Shown piece after piece: positions 18,194 through 27,235 of a stretch of 64,000 nt of DNA. A model generated the notes under the pieces. That model ran no database searches, was not told the DNA's origin, and saw nothing but the letters and a program-made list of their open reading frames with translations. Position 1 is the stretch's first letter; each line of letters opens with the position of its first letter. The position numbers and the translations under genes were made by a program. Origin of the DNA: Candidatus Streptomyces philanthi (lineage in GTDB: Bacteria; Actinomycetota; Actinomycetes; Streptomycetales; Streptomycetaceae); the NCBI GenBank assembly GCA_018114805.1, contig CP073042.1:4650001-4714000 (forward strand), read 5' to 3'.

Positions 18194-18775
18194 GTGCCCA
18201 GGATTCGAGCGGCCTCGGTTGCCGAGCACCGGACGATGCAGCGCGGCGCCCTGCTGGACGCCGCCCGTACCTTGCTGTCTGAAGGCGGAACCGACGCGCT
18301 GACGTTCCCCGCCCTCGCGGAGCGGACGGGGCTCGCCCGGTCGTCCGTCTACGAGTACTTCCGGTCACGGGCCGCCGTGGTCGAAGAACTGTGCGCCGTG
18401 GACTTCCCCGTGTGGGCGGCCGAGGTCGAGGCCGCTATGGAACGGGCCGACACCGCCGAGGCCAAGATCGAGGCGTACGTCCGACAGCAGTTGGCGCTGG
18501 TCGGCGACCGACGCCACCGGGCCGTGGTGGCGATCTCCGCGGGAGAGCTGGACGCGGGAGCGCGGGAGAAGATCCGGGCCGCACACGGTGGGCTCATCGC
18601 CATGGTGGTCGAGGCACTGGGCGCGCTCGGTCACGAGGAGCCCAGGTTGACCGCGATGCTGCTGCAGGGCGTGGTCGACGCGGCCGTCCGGCGCATCGAA
18701 CTGGGCGCCGCGGAGGACCCCGGGCGTATCACGGACGCCGCCGTCGCCACGGCGCTGCGTGGAGTGTGCGGCTGA
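18194..18775 (+). CDS. TetR-family transcriptional regulator
   Basis: 193 residues. The N-terminal helix-turn-helix LTFPALAERTGLARSSVYEYF lies at about 36-56, and the C-terminal ligand domain is of the kind with a conserved AISAGELDAGAREKI stretch. The GTG at 18194 directly follows GGAGG (18188-18192), so the spacing is unusually short; a second in-frame start is the ATG at 18236. It lies just downstream of whiG, as in other Streptomyces. No ligand or target can be named. Confidence 0.85.
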   Translation: MPRIRAASVAEHRTMQRGALLDAARTLLSEGGTDALTFPALAERTGLARSSVYEYFRSRAAVVEELCAVDFPVWAAEVEAAMERADTAEAKIEAYVRQQLALVGDRRHRAVVAISAGELDAGAREKIRAAHGGLIAMVVEALGALGHEEPRLTAMLLQGVVDAAVRRIELGAAEDPGRITDAAVATALRGVCG

Positions 18776-18952
18776 GCCGTCGCTCGACGCCCGAGTCGCC
18801 GCCGCGCCCAGGCCGCCACGACGGTCACGGTCAGGACATGCGCCCATTCGGTGGGCACCATGGTCGCCGCGCGAGGGCGGGTACGCCGTCGCTCCGGTGG
18901 GGCGACGGGACGGACGTTCCGGATGGGTCGATGGGGGCAGGTCCCGCCGTTC

Positions 18953-20105
18953 TCAGCGCACCGGATACCCGGGCGAGCGCATCGGGGCACGTGCCGCGCG
19001 GAGCCGGAGCGGATCGGACGGTGCCGGTGCGGGCTGACCTGCTCCGGGGACTGGAAGGTCCGCCCGTGGCCCGAGGTGGTCAGGGCCCTCGGGGTGGCCG
19101 GGGCTGCCGGGACGCCGATGGTGGGCAGCAGCCGGGAGGGGACGGCCGCGCAGCATGGCGGGTGGCATCAGCGACAGCGGGTCCAGATACCGGTCCCCGC
19201 GACGCAGCCCCCAGTGCAGACATCCGGGCTGGCAGTGGAACGGCCCGTCGTCCATGACGCCCACCACCTGCCCCGCGGCCACCGTGTCGCCCTTGGTCAC
19301 CAGGGCCCGCACCGGCTCGTACGTCGTGCGCAGGGGCGGTGCGCCGCTGTCGGACACCGCGATGGCGAGCACTCCCCGCCCCGCGAACGTCACGCGGCCC
19401 GGTGCGGCGGCCCGCACCGGCTGTCCCGCGCGCGCGGCGAGGTCCACCCCGCGATGCCCGGCGGCCCACGGCTCGGGAGGCGGCTCCCAACCGCGGAGCA
19501 CGGTGGGCCGCAGCGCCCCCACCGCTCCGTCCACCGGCCAGGCCCGGTCGGCTACCGGGCGGAGCCGTCGGGCCGTCGAGGGGCGTGCGGGAGGGGACGC
19601 GGCCGGCGGCGTACCCGGCTACGGGGGCTGCGAGAGGGCGCCGGTCGCAGCGCCGGGGTACTCGGCGGCTGCCTCCGGGGTGCTGGCCGGCGACGGGGCT
19701 TGGCGCGGGACCGCCGGTGGGTCGGGGAGCAGGTGCACCGGGGCGGCGGACAGCGGGCTGGTGGCGGGCGAAACCGGGTCGCCCAGCGTCGGGATGGGCC
19801 TTCGCGGCGGCGGCGCGTACTCGGACGGGGTCCGGGGTGGTGTTCTCGGTGGCGGGCCAGGCGCCTCGCTCGCTCGCGCGGGCGTCCGCGTACAGGGTCA
19901 CGGCGCAGGCCGTGAGGGCTAGGCCGATCGCGGTCGCGCCCGCCGCGAGCCAGCGGACCACGGGGGCGCCCCGCGCGCGGACTCCGCTTGTGCGTGGCGG
20001 TGAGGACGTGCTTCGGGGGCCGGCGGCCGCGCGGCCGGGGCGCGACCGGCGCCATGCGTGCCGGACCGGGCTCAGGGCTCGGCGGGGTTTGGGTGTGTAA
20101 GACAT
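18953..20105 (-). pseudogene. M23-family cell-wall peptidase, frameshifted
   Basis: Secreted or anchored zinc endopeptidase of the LytM/M23 kind. On the minus strand the ATG at 20105 (MSYTPKPRR) leads into a membrane segment (WLAAGATAIGLALTACAVTLY) and a Pro/Ala-rich linker. The peptidase domain, GHRGVDLAARAGQPVRAAAPG, TYEPVRALVTKGDTVAAGQVVG and LHWGLRRGD (the H-x-x-x-D and H-x-G metal and catalytic pattern), lies in a different frame that is closed by a TAG upstream. The shift lies in the linker, between about 19600 and 19800. Divergent from rpsB. Confidence 0.75.
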
Positions 20106-20407
20106 GCGACGACCGTGCCGCAAATCACCGATCTGCGGGGATCATGGCGGCCTTCGGTGGATTACTCACGGGTTGTGGATAACGCCGTCACCCGCCGGCG
20201 CGCCGGTCCCGTACACTTCACATAGCGATCCGGGCGACCGGGTCGACTTCGCACGCCCCGCCATCGGCGCATCAGTCCCTCTCGGGCAGCCCGGTGGCCG
20301 CGTCCCTCGGTCTTCGGAAGGTCCCCTTCCGTGGCAGGCGCGTTCGGGGTGTCAGGCGCGACGGCCGCCCGGCCGCCGCGATAACCGAGTATCCAAGGAG
20401 TACGGCC
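20106..20407. promoter_or_regulatory. Divergent promoter region and rpsB leader
   Basis: 302-bp region between the M23 gene (minus) and rpsB (plus). The stretch 20155-20225 is less G/C-rich and includes TTGTGGAT and GTACACTTCACAT; the latter resembles a -10 zone for rpsB transcription. The remaining 180 nt would be an mRNA leader with no heptads. The rpsB ribosome site AAGGAGTA is at 20395-20402. Confidence 0.4.
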
Positions 20408-21277
20408 ATGGCCGTCGTCACGATGCGGGAGCTGCTGGAGAGCGGCGTCCACTTCGGTCACCAGACCCGCCGTTGGAACCCGAAGATGAAGCGCTTCATC
20501 TTCACCGAGCGCAACGGCATCTACATCATCGACCTGCTCCAGTCGCTGTCGTACATCGACCGCGCCTACGAGTTCGTCAAGGAGACCGTCGCGCACGGCG
20601 GCTCCATCATGTTCGTCGGCACGAAGAAGCAGGCGCAGGAGGCCATCGCCGAGCATGCGACCCGCGTCGGCATGCCCTACGTAAACCAGCGCTGGCTGGG
20701 CGGCATGCTCACCAACTTCTCGACTGTCTACAAGCGCCTCCAGCGCCTCAAGGAGCTTGAGCTCATCGGCTTCGAGGACGTGGCCGCCTCCGGCCTCACC
20801 AAGAAGGAGCTCCTGGTCCTCTCGCGTGAGAAGGCCAAGCTGGAGAAGACCCTCGGCGGTATCCGCGAGATGCAGAAGGTGCCGAGCGCCGTCTGGATCG
20901 TGGACACCAAGAAGGAGCACATCGCCGTCGGCGAGGCGCGCAAGCTCCGCATCCCGGTCGTCGCGATCCTCGACACCAACTGCGACCCCGACGAGGTCGA
21001 CTACAAGATCCCCGGCAACGACGACGCGATCCGCTCCGTCACGCTGCTCACCCGCGTCATCGCCGACGCCGTCGCCGAGGGCCTCATCGCCCGCTCCGGT
21101 GCGGCCACCGGTGACGTGAAGGCCGACAAGACGGCCGGCGAGCCGCTCGCCGAGTGGGAGCGCGACCTGCTCGAGGGCGACACGGCCAAGAAGGCCGAAG
21201 AGGCCGAGAAGCCCGCCGAGGCCGCTGCCGCCGAGGCCGCCCCCGAGGCTCCGGCCGCCGACGCCGAGCAGGCCTGA
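20408..21277 (+). CDS. rpsB: 30S ribosomal protein S2
   Basis: 289 residues. Family sequence runs from MAVVTMRELLESGVHFGHQT through NQRWLGGMLTNFSTVYKRL and VVAILDTNCDPDEVDY to NDDAIRSVTLLTRVIADAV. The Ala/Glu-rich tail is typical of actinobacteria. The ATG at 20408 follows AAGGAGTA; earlier in-frame starts lie in the leader. A hairpin separates it from tsf. Confidence 0.97.
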   Translation: MAVVTMRELLESGVHFGHQTRRWNPKMKRFIFTERNGIYIIDLLQSLSYIDRAYEFVKETVAHGGSIMFVGTKKQAQEAIAEHATRVGMPYVNQRWLGGMLTNFSTVYKRLQRLKELELIGFEDVAASGLTKKELLVLSREKAKLEKTLGGIREMQKVPSAVWIVDTKKEHIAVGEARKLRIPVVAILDTNCDPDEVDYKIPGNDDAIRSVTLLTRVIADAVAEGLIARSGAATGDVKADKTAGEPLAEWERDLLEGDTAKKAEEAEKPAEAAAAEAAPEAPAADAEQA

Positions 21278-21331
21278 CGAACGCCGTGACGGAGCGGTCC
21301 CACTCCGTTCTGTCGCAGCGTCACGGTTGGT

Positions 21332-21370
21332 GACGGCGGGGCGTTGCGCGCGACGCGACGCCCCGCCGTC
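21332..21370 (+). terminator. Hairpin between rpsB and tsf
   Basis: 13-bp perfect G/C stem (21332-21344 with 21358-21370) and a 13-nt loop, 55 nt after the rpsB stop. A TAAGAT block at 21376-21381 just after it may be the -10 of a tsf promoter, so this could be an attenuator rather than a full stop. Confidence 0.65.
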
Positions 21371-21422
21371 CACCGTAAGATGACAGATCTTTCGAGACCT
21401 TTCGAGAAGAGATTCACAGACC

Positions 21423-22259
21423 ATGGCGAACTTCACCGCCGCTGACGTCAAGAAGCTCCGTGAGCTCACCGGCGCCGGCATGATGGACTGCAAGAAGGCG
21501 TTGGCCGAGGCCGAGGGCAGCGTCGACAAGGCCGTCGAGATCCTGCGCGTCAAGGGCCAGAAGGGCGTGGCCAAGCGCGAGAGCCGCAACGCCACCAACG
21601 GCGCCGTCGTCTCGCTGATCGCCGACGACAAGAGCTCCGGCGTCCTGGTCGAGCTCAAGTGCGAGACGGACTTCGTCGCCAAGGGTGACAAGTTCGTCGC
21701 CGTGGCAGACACGATCGCCGCGCACGTCGCCAAGACCGCTCCGGCCGACATCGCCGCGCTGCTCGCCTCCGAGATCGATGCCGGCAAGACCGTGCAGGCG
21801 TACGTGGACGAGGCCAACGCCACGCTCGGTGAGAAGATCGTCCTCGACCGGTTCGCCCAGTTCTCCGGGGGCTACGTCGCGGCGTACATGCACCGCACCA
21901 GCCCGGATCTGCCGCCCCAGGTGGGTGTGCTCGTCGAGCTCGACCAGGAGAACGCCGAGGTCGCCAAGGACGTCGCGCAGCACATCGCCGCGTTCTCGCC
22001 GAAGTTCCTCACCCGCGAGGAGATCTCGGCCGAGACCGTCGAGAACGAGCGTCGCGTCGCCGAGGCCACCGCGCGCGAGGAGGGCAAGCCCGAGGCCGTC
22101 CTGCCGAAGATCGTCGAGGGCCGTGTCACCGGCTTCTTCAAGGAGAACGTGCTGCTCGACCAGCCGTTCGCCAAGGACAACAAGAAGTCCGTCAAGAAGG
22201 TCCTGGACGAGGCCGGCGTCTCGCTCAAGCGCTTCGCCCGCTTCCGCGTCGGCGTCTGA
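21423..22259 (+). CDS. tsf: Elongation factor Ts
   Basis: Guanine-nucleotide exchange factor for EF-Tu. 278 residues: N-terminal UBA-like domain with FTAADVKKLRELTGAGMMDCKKAL, then the core with CETDFVAKGDKF, and QVGVLVELDQENAEVAKDVA in the C-terminal part. Ends RFARFRVGV. The ATG at 21423 is preceded by AGAAGAGA. A weak 8-bp hairpin at 22273-22294 follows. Confidence 0.97.
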   Translation: MANFTAADVKKLRELTGAGMMDCKKALAEAEGSVDKAVEILRVKGQKGVAKRESRNATNGAVVSLIADDKSSGVLVELKCETDFVAKGDKFVAVADTIAAHVAKTAPADIAALLASEIDAGKTVQAYVDEANATLGEKIVLDRFAQFSGGYVAAYMHRTSPDLPPQVGVLVELDQENAEVAKDVAQHIAAFSPKFLTREEISAETVENERRVAEATAREEGKPEAVLPKIVEGRVTGFFKENVLLDQPFAKDNKKSVKKVLDEAGVSLKRFARFRVGV

Positions 22260-22449
22260 GTCGTTCCCGGAATTCAGCCCGGCTCAGGGCTGAAGCAGGG
22301 CAGCGAATGACCAGCGACCCCGATAGGGTCATACGCAGCCAGTCGTCCACCGGTTGGCCGCAGATATGACGAGGAGGCCATTGCCGTAGAGGTCGATCAA
22401 GGACCATCCCGGCAGTGGCCTCCTTCGTATGTGCACGAGGAGATCTCCC

Positions 22450-23217
22450 ATGAATCTGGACGCCGACCACGCCGACCCGAAAGCTGACGGCGCCAAGCGC
22501 CGCCGGTTCCTGCTGAAGCTGTCCGGCGAGGCATTCGCCGGTGGCGGCGGACTCGGCGTCGATCCAGACGTCGTGCACAAGATCGCCCGCGAGGTGGCCG
22601 CCGTCGTCCGCGACGGGGCCGAGATCGCCATCGTCATCGGCGGCGGCAACTTCTTCCGCGGAGCGGAACTGCAGCAGCGCGGCATGGACCGCGCCCGCTC
22701 GGACTACATGGGCATGCTCGGAACCGTCATGAACTGCCTGGCTCTCCAGGACTTCCTGGAGAAGGAGGGCATCGACTCCCGAGTCCAGACCGCCATCACC
22801 ATGGGGCAGGTGGCGGAGCCGTACATCCCGCTCCGTGCGGTGCGACACCTGGAGAAGGGGCGCGTCGTGATCTTCGGCGCCGGCATGGGTATGCCGTACT
22901 TCTCCACCGACACCACCGCGGCCCAGCGCGCCCTGGAAATCGACGCCGAGGCGCTGCTGATGGGTAAGAACGGCGTGGACGGGGTCTACGACTCGGACCC
23001 CAAGCGCAACCCGGACGCGGTCAAGTTCGACGCGCTGGGCTACGCCGAGGTCATCACCCAGGACCTCAAGGTCGCCGACGCCACGGCGATCACGCTGTGC
23101 CGCGACAACAGCCTGCCGATCCTCGTCTTCGAGCTGCTCGCCGAGGGCAACATCGCGCGCGCGGTGAAGGGTGAGAAGATCGGCACGCTCGTCAGCGGCC
23201 AGGGTGACCGGAACTGA
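22450..23217 (+). CDS. pyrH: Uridylate kinase
   Basis: Phosphorylates UMP to UDP. Bacterial UMP kinase of the amino-acid-kinase fold, 255 residues. Motifs RFLLKLSGEAFAG, IVIGGGNFFRG, GAGMGMPYFSTDTTAAQRA and LLMGKNGVDGVYDSDPK are present. The ATG at 22450 has GAGGAG at 22437-22442 at good spacing; the in-frame ATG 21 nt upstream does not. A 190-nt gap after tsf holds the promoter or leader. Confidence 0.96.
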   Translation: MNLDADHADPKADGAKRRRFLLKLSGEAFAGGGGLGVDPDVVHKIAREVAAVVRDGAEIAIVIGGGNFFRGAELQQRGMDRARSDYMGMLGTVMNCLALQDFLEKEGIDSRVQTAITMGQVAEPYIPLRAVRHLEKGRVVIFGAGMGMPYFSTDTTAAQRALEIDAEALLMGKNGVDGVYDSDPKRNPDAVKFDALGYAEVITQDLKVADATAITLCRDNSLPILVFELLAEGNIARAVKGEKIGTLVSGQGDRN

Positions 23218-23387
23218 CGGTCTTTACCGCCTTCGCAGGGTCGCCCGTGATGCCATACGGGCGGCAACTTCCGTCCGCCGGAAGTGCTCGGCGCGGGGAT
23301 GGACAACGGCCTGCCGGTCGGACACCGTGCAGGAGAAGACGCACGCAGGGGCGAGGCTCTGCTTACTGATAACACCAGGAGCAAGTG

Positions 23388-23945
23388 GTGATCGAAGGGA
23401 CCCTCCTCGAGGCCGAGGAGAAGATGGAGAAGGCCGTCGTGGTCGCCAAGGAGGACTTCGCCGCGATCCGCACCGGGCGTGCGCACCCGGCGATGTTCAA
23501 CAAGATCGTGGCGGACTACTACGGGGCGCTGACGCCGATCAACCAGTTGGCGTCGTTCTCGGTGCCGGAGCCGCGGATGGCGGTTGTCACGCCGTTCGAC
23601 AAGAGCGCGCTGCGCAACATCGAGCAGGCCATCCGCGACTCGGACCTGGGCGTCAACCCGAGCAACGACGGAAGCATCATCCGGGTGGTGTTCCCCCAGC
23701 TCACGGAGGACCGCCGCAAGGAGTACATCAAGGTCGCCAAGACCAAGGCGGAGGACGCCAAGATCTCCATCCGCAGCGTTCGCCGCAAGGCCAAGGAGAC
23801 CATCGACAAGCTCGTCAAGGACGGCGAGACGGGCGAGGACGAGGGTCGCCGCGCGGAGAAGGAGCTCGACGACACCACCGCGAAGTACGTCGCGCAGGTG
23901 GACGAGCTGCTCAAGCACAAGGAAGCCGAGCTGCTCGAGGTCTGA
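23388..23945 (+). CDS. frr: Ribosome recycling factor
   Basis: Splits post-termination ribosomes together with EF-G. 185 residues: VVVAKEDFAAIRTGRAHPAMF, then RMAVVTPFDKSALRNIEQAI and RRKAKETIDKL form the three-helix bundle. Of two adjacent GTG codons (23385, 23388) the second gives MIEGTLLEAEEKME, the family N-terminus, 6 nt after AGGAG at 23377-23381. Its stop overlaps the cdsA start as TGATG at 23943-23947. Confidence 0.96.
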   Translation: MIEGTLLEAEEKMEKAVVVAKEDFAAIRTGRAHPAMFNKIVADYYGALTPINQLASFSVPEPRMAVVTPFDKSALRNIEQAIRDSDLGVNPSNDGSIIRVVFPQLTEDRRKEYIKVAKTKAEDAKISIRSVRRKAKETIDKLVKDGETGEDEGRRAEKELDDTTAKYVAQVDELLKHKEAELLEV

Positions 23946-25108
23946 TGAACGACTCATCCTGGGGAGCTCCGCCCCGTACCGGCTACCGGGGCTCGACCGA
24001 CCAGGGATCTGCTCCCTCGCTTCGTGGGGCAATGCCTTCGACATCGCCGGGTCCCCTGCGCGCGGCGGAGCATGCGGCGCAGACTCGGCCCATGCCCATC
24101 GTGCCCGACAGCGGCGGAGACCAGGACGACCAGGGGGCCGCTCGGTTGAGTGGCCCCCTGGTCCGCGACGAGCAGGAACTGCCAGCCCCGTCGCCCCAGC
24201 CCGGCTCGGAGGCCGCTCACGAGCCCGCACGGGGCGACGCGGGCACGACGCCCAGGGAGCACCCGGCCGTGCCATCCGCGCCGCAGAAGAAGCGGGCAGG
24301 GCGTGACCTGCGCGCCGCGATAGTGGTCGGCCTCGGGCTCGGCGCCGTCATCGTTGTCTCGCTCTTCGTGCAGAAGGTCCTCTTCGTCGGCGTCATAACG
24401 GGCGCCGTCGTCGTCGGCCTGTGGGAGCTGACCTCGCGGCTCGCCGAGCGCAAGGAGATCCGCGCGCCGCTCGTGCCGCTGGCGGTGGGTGGCGCGGCCA
24501 TGGTCGTGGCCGGATACCTGCGTGGCGCGCAGGGCGCCTGGATCGCCATGGCGCTCACGGCGCTTGCGGTGCTCCTGTGGCGGATGACGGAGCCGCCGGA
24601 CAACTACCTCCGGGACGTCACGGCGGGCGTCTTCGCGGCGTTCTACGTACCGTTCCTCGCGACGTTCGTCGCCCTCATGCTCGCCGCGGACGACGACGGT
24701 CCGCAGCGGGTTCTTACGTTCCTGATCCTGACCGTGGTCAGCGACACCGGAGCGTACGCCGTGGGCTGGAAGTTCGGCAGACACAAGCTCGCCCCCCGCA
24801 TCAGCCCCGGCAAGACGCGCGAGGGGCTGTTGGGCGCCGTGGCATTCGCCATGGGGGCAGGCGCGCTGTGCATGTACTTCCTGATCGACGACGGTGCCTG
24901 GTGGCAGGGGCTCATCCTCGGCCTCGCCGTCGCCGTCAGCGCCACCCTGGGCGACCTGGGCGAGTCCATGATCAAGCGGGACCTCGGGATCAAGGACATG
25001 GGAACGCTGCTGCCGGGACACGGCGGAATCATGGACCGTCTCGACTCCCTGCTTCCAACGGCGCCTGTGGCCTGGCTGCTGCTGGTGATGTTCGTCGGCT
25101 CGGGCTGA
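23945..25108 (+). CDS. cdsA: Phosphatidate cytidylyltransferase (CDP-diglyceride synthase)
   Basis: Makes CDP-diacylglycerol from phosphatidate and CTP in the membrane, the branch point to all phospholipids. 387 residues: a disordered, polar N-terminus of about 120 residues, then eight or so membrane segments. The C-terminal signature is complete: SATLGDLGESMIKRDLGIKD followed by LPGHGGIMDRLDS. The ATG at 23945 overlaps the frr stop, so translation is coupled. The long N-terminal extension is usual in Streptomyces CdsA. Confidence 0.95.
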   Translation: MNDSSWGAPPRTGYRGSTDQGSAPSLRGAMPSTSPGPLRAAEHAAQTRPMPIVPDSGGDQDDQGAARLSGPLVRDEQELPAPSPQPGSEAAHEPARGDAGTTPREHPAVPSAPQKKRAGRDLRAAIVVGLGLGAVIVVSLFVQKVLFVGVITGAVVVGLWELTSRLAERKEIRAPLVPLAVGGAAMVVAGYLRGAQGAWIAMALTALAVLLWRMTEPPDNYLRDVTAGVFAAFYVPFLATFVALMLAADDDGPQRVLTFLILTVVSDTGAYAVGWKFGRHKLAPRISPGKTREGLLGAVAFAMGAGALCMYFLIDDGAWWQGLILGLAVAVSATLGDLGESMIKRDLGIKDMGTLLPGHGGIMDRLDSLLPTAPVAWLLLVMFVGSG

Positions 25109-25666
25109 GAAGCCCACGGCCGACGACGAGCCGCCCGCCCACGACCACGGTGGGCGTGGCTGGCTCGTGGTGTGTGAGGGGACGCGCGGGCGGCGCCAGG
25201 CGTTTCTTCTTCGGGGCGGTGGCGGGGGTCGCCTGATGGGGGCGGGGCACGCCGGCTGACATGGGGCACGGAGCACGGAGCACGGGGTGCGGGGTATGGA
25301 GCACGGGGCTCGGAGCGGCGGCGTGGGCAGGGCGCTGGCGCGGCGCGGTGTGAGCGGGGCGCGGGGCCGTCCGGTGGGGGTGAGGCTTACGGGCGGAGCG
25401 GCGGAAGGACATGGTGTACGGAGCGTGCGGCGGGCCGGATCGCCGGTGTCTCTGCCGTGTGAGCGCGGTTGCCAGCGAAGCGAGATCTCTTCTCGGCAGC
25501 CGGTCGGGATGAGCTGAGGGGGCGGCGCGCGCGGGGGACCGCCAGGCGTCGCTGGTTTCGGTCCGGATGCCCCGGATAGCCCTTTGAGCTGCGGCTTTGC
25601 TTACCCTGGGGGTGCCGTGTGCGGACGGTGAGGTCTTGCCCGTATGTCTGCGACACTAGATGAACC
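25109..25666. other. Gap between cdsA and rlmN with heptads
   Basis: 558 bp. At 25263-25290 there is one GGGGCAC followed by GGAGCAC units and further degenerate copies up to 25320. An inverted repeat around the G/C-rich 25109-25160 region (CCCACGGCC ... GGTGGGCGTGG) may end cdsA transcription. An A/T-richer stretch near 25595-25660 (TTGCTTACC, GACACTAGATGAACC) is the likely rlmN promoter zone. No gene seen. Confidence 0.5.
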
Positions 25667-26773
25667 ATGCCTGCACCCGGAGAACTCGCTTTCGTCGCGC
25701 CGCGCGGAGCCAAGAAGCCGCCGCGGCACCTTGCCGACCTCACCCCCGCCGAGCGCCGTGAGGCCGTGGCCGCGATCGGTGAGAAGCCCTTCCGTGCTGG
25801 ACAGATCTCCCGGCACTACTTTGCTCGGTACACGCACGACCCGGCGAACTGGACCGACATTCCCGCGACCGCATGCGAGAAGCTGGCCGCGGAGCTACTG
25901 CCTGACCTGATGAACGTCGTCAGGCACATCAGCTGTGACGGCGACACCACCCGTAAGACGCTGTGGCGACTGCACGACGGGACCTTGGTCGAGTCGGTGC
26001 TGATGCGCTACCCGGACCGGGTCACGATGTGCATCTCGTCGCAGGCCGGCTGCGGCATGAACTGCCCCTTCTGCGCCACGGGCCAGGCCGGGCTGGACCG
26101 CAACCTCTCCACCGCGGAGATCGTGCACCAGATCGTCGACGGCATGCGCGCTCTGCGTGACGGTGAGGTGCCGGGCGGGCCCGCGAGGCTGTCGAACATC
26201 GTTTTCATGGGTATGGGCGAGCCGCTCGCGAACTACAAGCGGGTTGTCGGCGCCATCCGACGGCTGACCGACCCGGAGCCGGACGGGTTGGGTATCTCCC
26301 AGCGCGGTATCACCGTCTCCACGGTGGGCCTGGTGCCAGCGATGCTGCGGTTCGCCGACGAGGGCTTGAAGTGTCGCCTGGCCGTGTCCTTGCATGCGCC
26401 GGACGACGAGCTGCGCGACACCCTGGTGCCTGTCAACACCCGCTGGAAGGTCCGCGAGGTCCTGGACGCCGCGTGGGAGTACGCGGAGAAGTCCGGCCGC
26501 CGGGTCTCCATCGAGTACGCCCTCATCAAGGACATCAACGATCAGGCATGGCGGGCCGACCTGCTGGGCAAGCTGCTGCGCGGCCGTCGGGTGCACGTCA
26601 ACCTCATTCCGCTCAACCCCACGCCCGGATCGAAGTGGACCGCCTCGCGTCCCGAGGACGAGCGCGCGTTCGTCGCGGGACTTGAGGCGCACGGAGTGCC
26701 TGTGACCGTTCGGGATACCCGGGGCCAAGAGATCGACGGTGCGTGCGGGCAGTTGGCGGCCTCCGAGCGCTGA
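25667..26773 (+). CDS. rlmN: Dual-specificity RNA methyltransferase RlmN
   Basis: Radical-SAM enzyme that makes 2-methyladenosine at 23S rRNA A2503 and tRNA A37. 368 residues. The iron-sulfur cluster cysteines are C129, C133 and C136 (CGMNCPFC). GMGEPLANY binds SAM, and a conserved Cys lies near the end in DGACGQLA. The family N-terminus starts at the ATG at 25667. The first large heptad array begins 73 nt after its stop. Confidence 0.96.
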   Translation: MPAPGELAFVAPRGAKKPPRHLADLTPAERREAVAAIGEKPFRAGQISRHYFARYTHDPANWTDIPATACEKLAAELLPDLMNVVRHISCDGDTTRKTLWRLHDGTLVESVLMRYPDRVTMCISSQAGCGMNCPFCATGQAGLDRNLSTAEIVHQIVDGMRALRDGEVPGGPARLSNIVFMGMGEPLANYKRVVGAIRRLTDPEPDGLGISQRGITVSTVGLVPAMLRFADEGLKCRLAVSLHAPDDELRDTLVPVNTRWKVREVLDAAWEYAEKSGRRVSIEYALIKDINDQAWRADLLGKLLRGRRVHVNLIPLNPTPGSKWTASRPEDERAFVAGLEAHGVPVTVRDTRGQEIDGACGQLAASER

Positions 26774-26846
26774 CGGCGCGCGGGGAGCCCGTCACGGTGG
26801 CCCCGCTCCCGTACGCGCCAATGTTCCGCGGTGCGCGATGCTCGGC

Positions 26847-26992
26847 GTGCCCCGTGCCCCGTGCCCCGTGCCCCGTGCCCCGTGCCCCGTGCCCCGTGCC
26901 CCGTGCCCGTGCCCCGTGCCCCGTGCCCCGTGCCCCGTGCCCCGTGCCCCGTGCCCCGTGCCCCGTGCCCCGTGCCCCGTGCCCCGTGCCCC
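26847..26992 (-). repeat. Heptad array A: 21 units of GTGCCCC
   Basis: 146 bp of tandem GTGCCCC (GGGGCAC on the minus strand): 20 units of 7 bp and one 6-bp unit lacking a C at about 26902-26910. It lies between the rlmN stop and the thiamine riboswitch. On the minus strand it reads G4-CAC-G4-CAC repeatedly, a canonical G-quadruplex pattern. It is open in all frames; the predicted peptides (PRAPCPV repeats) are artefacts of the repeat. Confidence 0.97.
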
Positions 26993-27070
26993 GTTGGGCC
27001 GTCAGGCCGACGGTTCCGGCCCGTGGCCTGGACCCTGAGGTGGGACGGTGCACGTGGCGCGGGCCGGCGC

Positions 27071-27098
27071 GATCTTGGGTGAGCGAGGCGCTGATACT
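27071..27098 (+). promoter_or_regulatory. Possible thiBPQ promoter
   Basis: GATCTT at 27071-27076 and TGATACT at 27092-27098 are spaced by about 16 nt, upstream of the riboswitch. The match to sigma-70 consensus is partial; position is the main argument. Confidence 0.3.
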
Positions 27099-27136
27099 GT
27101 GCCGCGATACCGTTGAGTCGAACAAACGCACATTTC

Positions 27137-27224
27137 CGCCAGGGGAGCGCTACGCGCTGAGAGTGCGGCACCGCAGGGGCCGCAGACCCTCGCACCTGAT
27201 CCGGGTCATACCGGCGTAGGGAGT
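27137..27224 (+). promoter_or_regulatory. TPP riboswitch (THI element)
   Basis: Thiamine pyrophosphate aptamer upstream of thiB. Conserved blocks are in order: AGGGGAGC at 27141-27148, CTGAGAG at 27157-27163, a variable P3 arm, GACCCT at 27185-27190, CCTGATCCGGGT at 27195-27206, ATACCGGCGTAGGGAG at 27208-27223. The last block ends 12 nt before the thiB ATG and contains the only purine-rich stretch (GGGAG) that could be its ribosome site, so ligand binding probably blocks translation. This regulates a thiamine uptake operon. Confidence 0.95.
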
Positions 27225-27235
27225 CAGACGCACTG

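Noticed and set aside
26847..26992. CRISPR array
   Set aside because: Units are 7 bp without spacers, and no cas genes are near.
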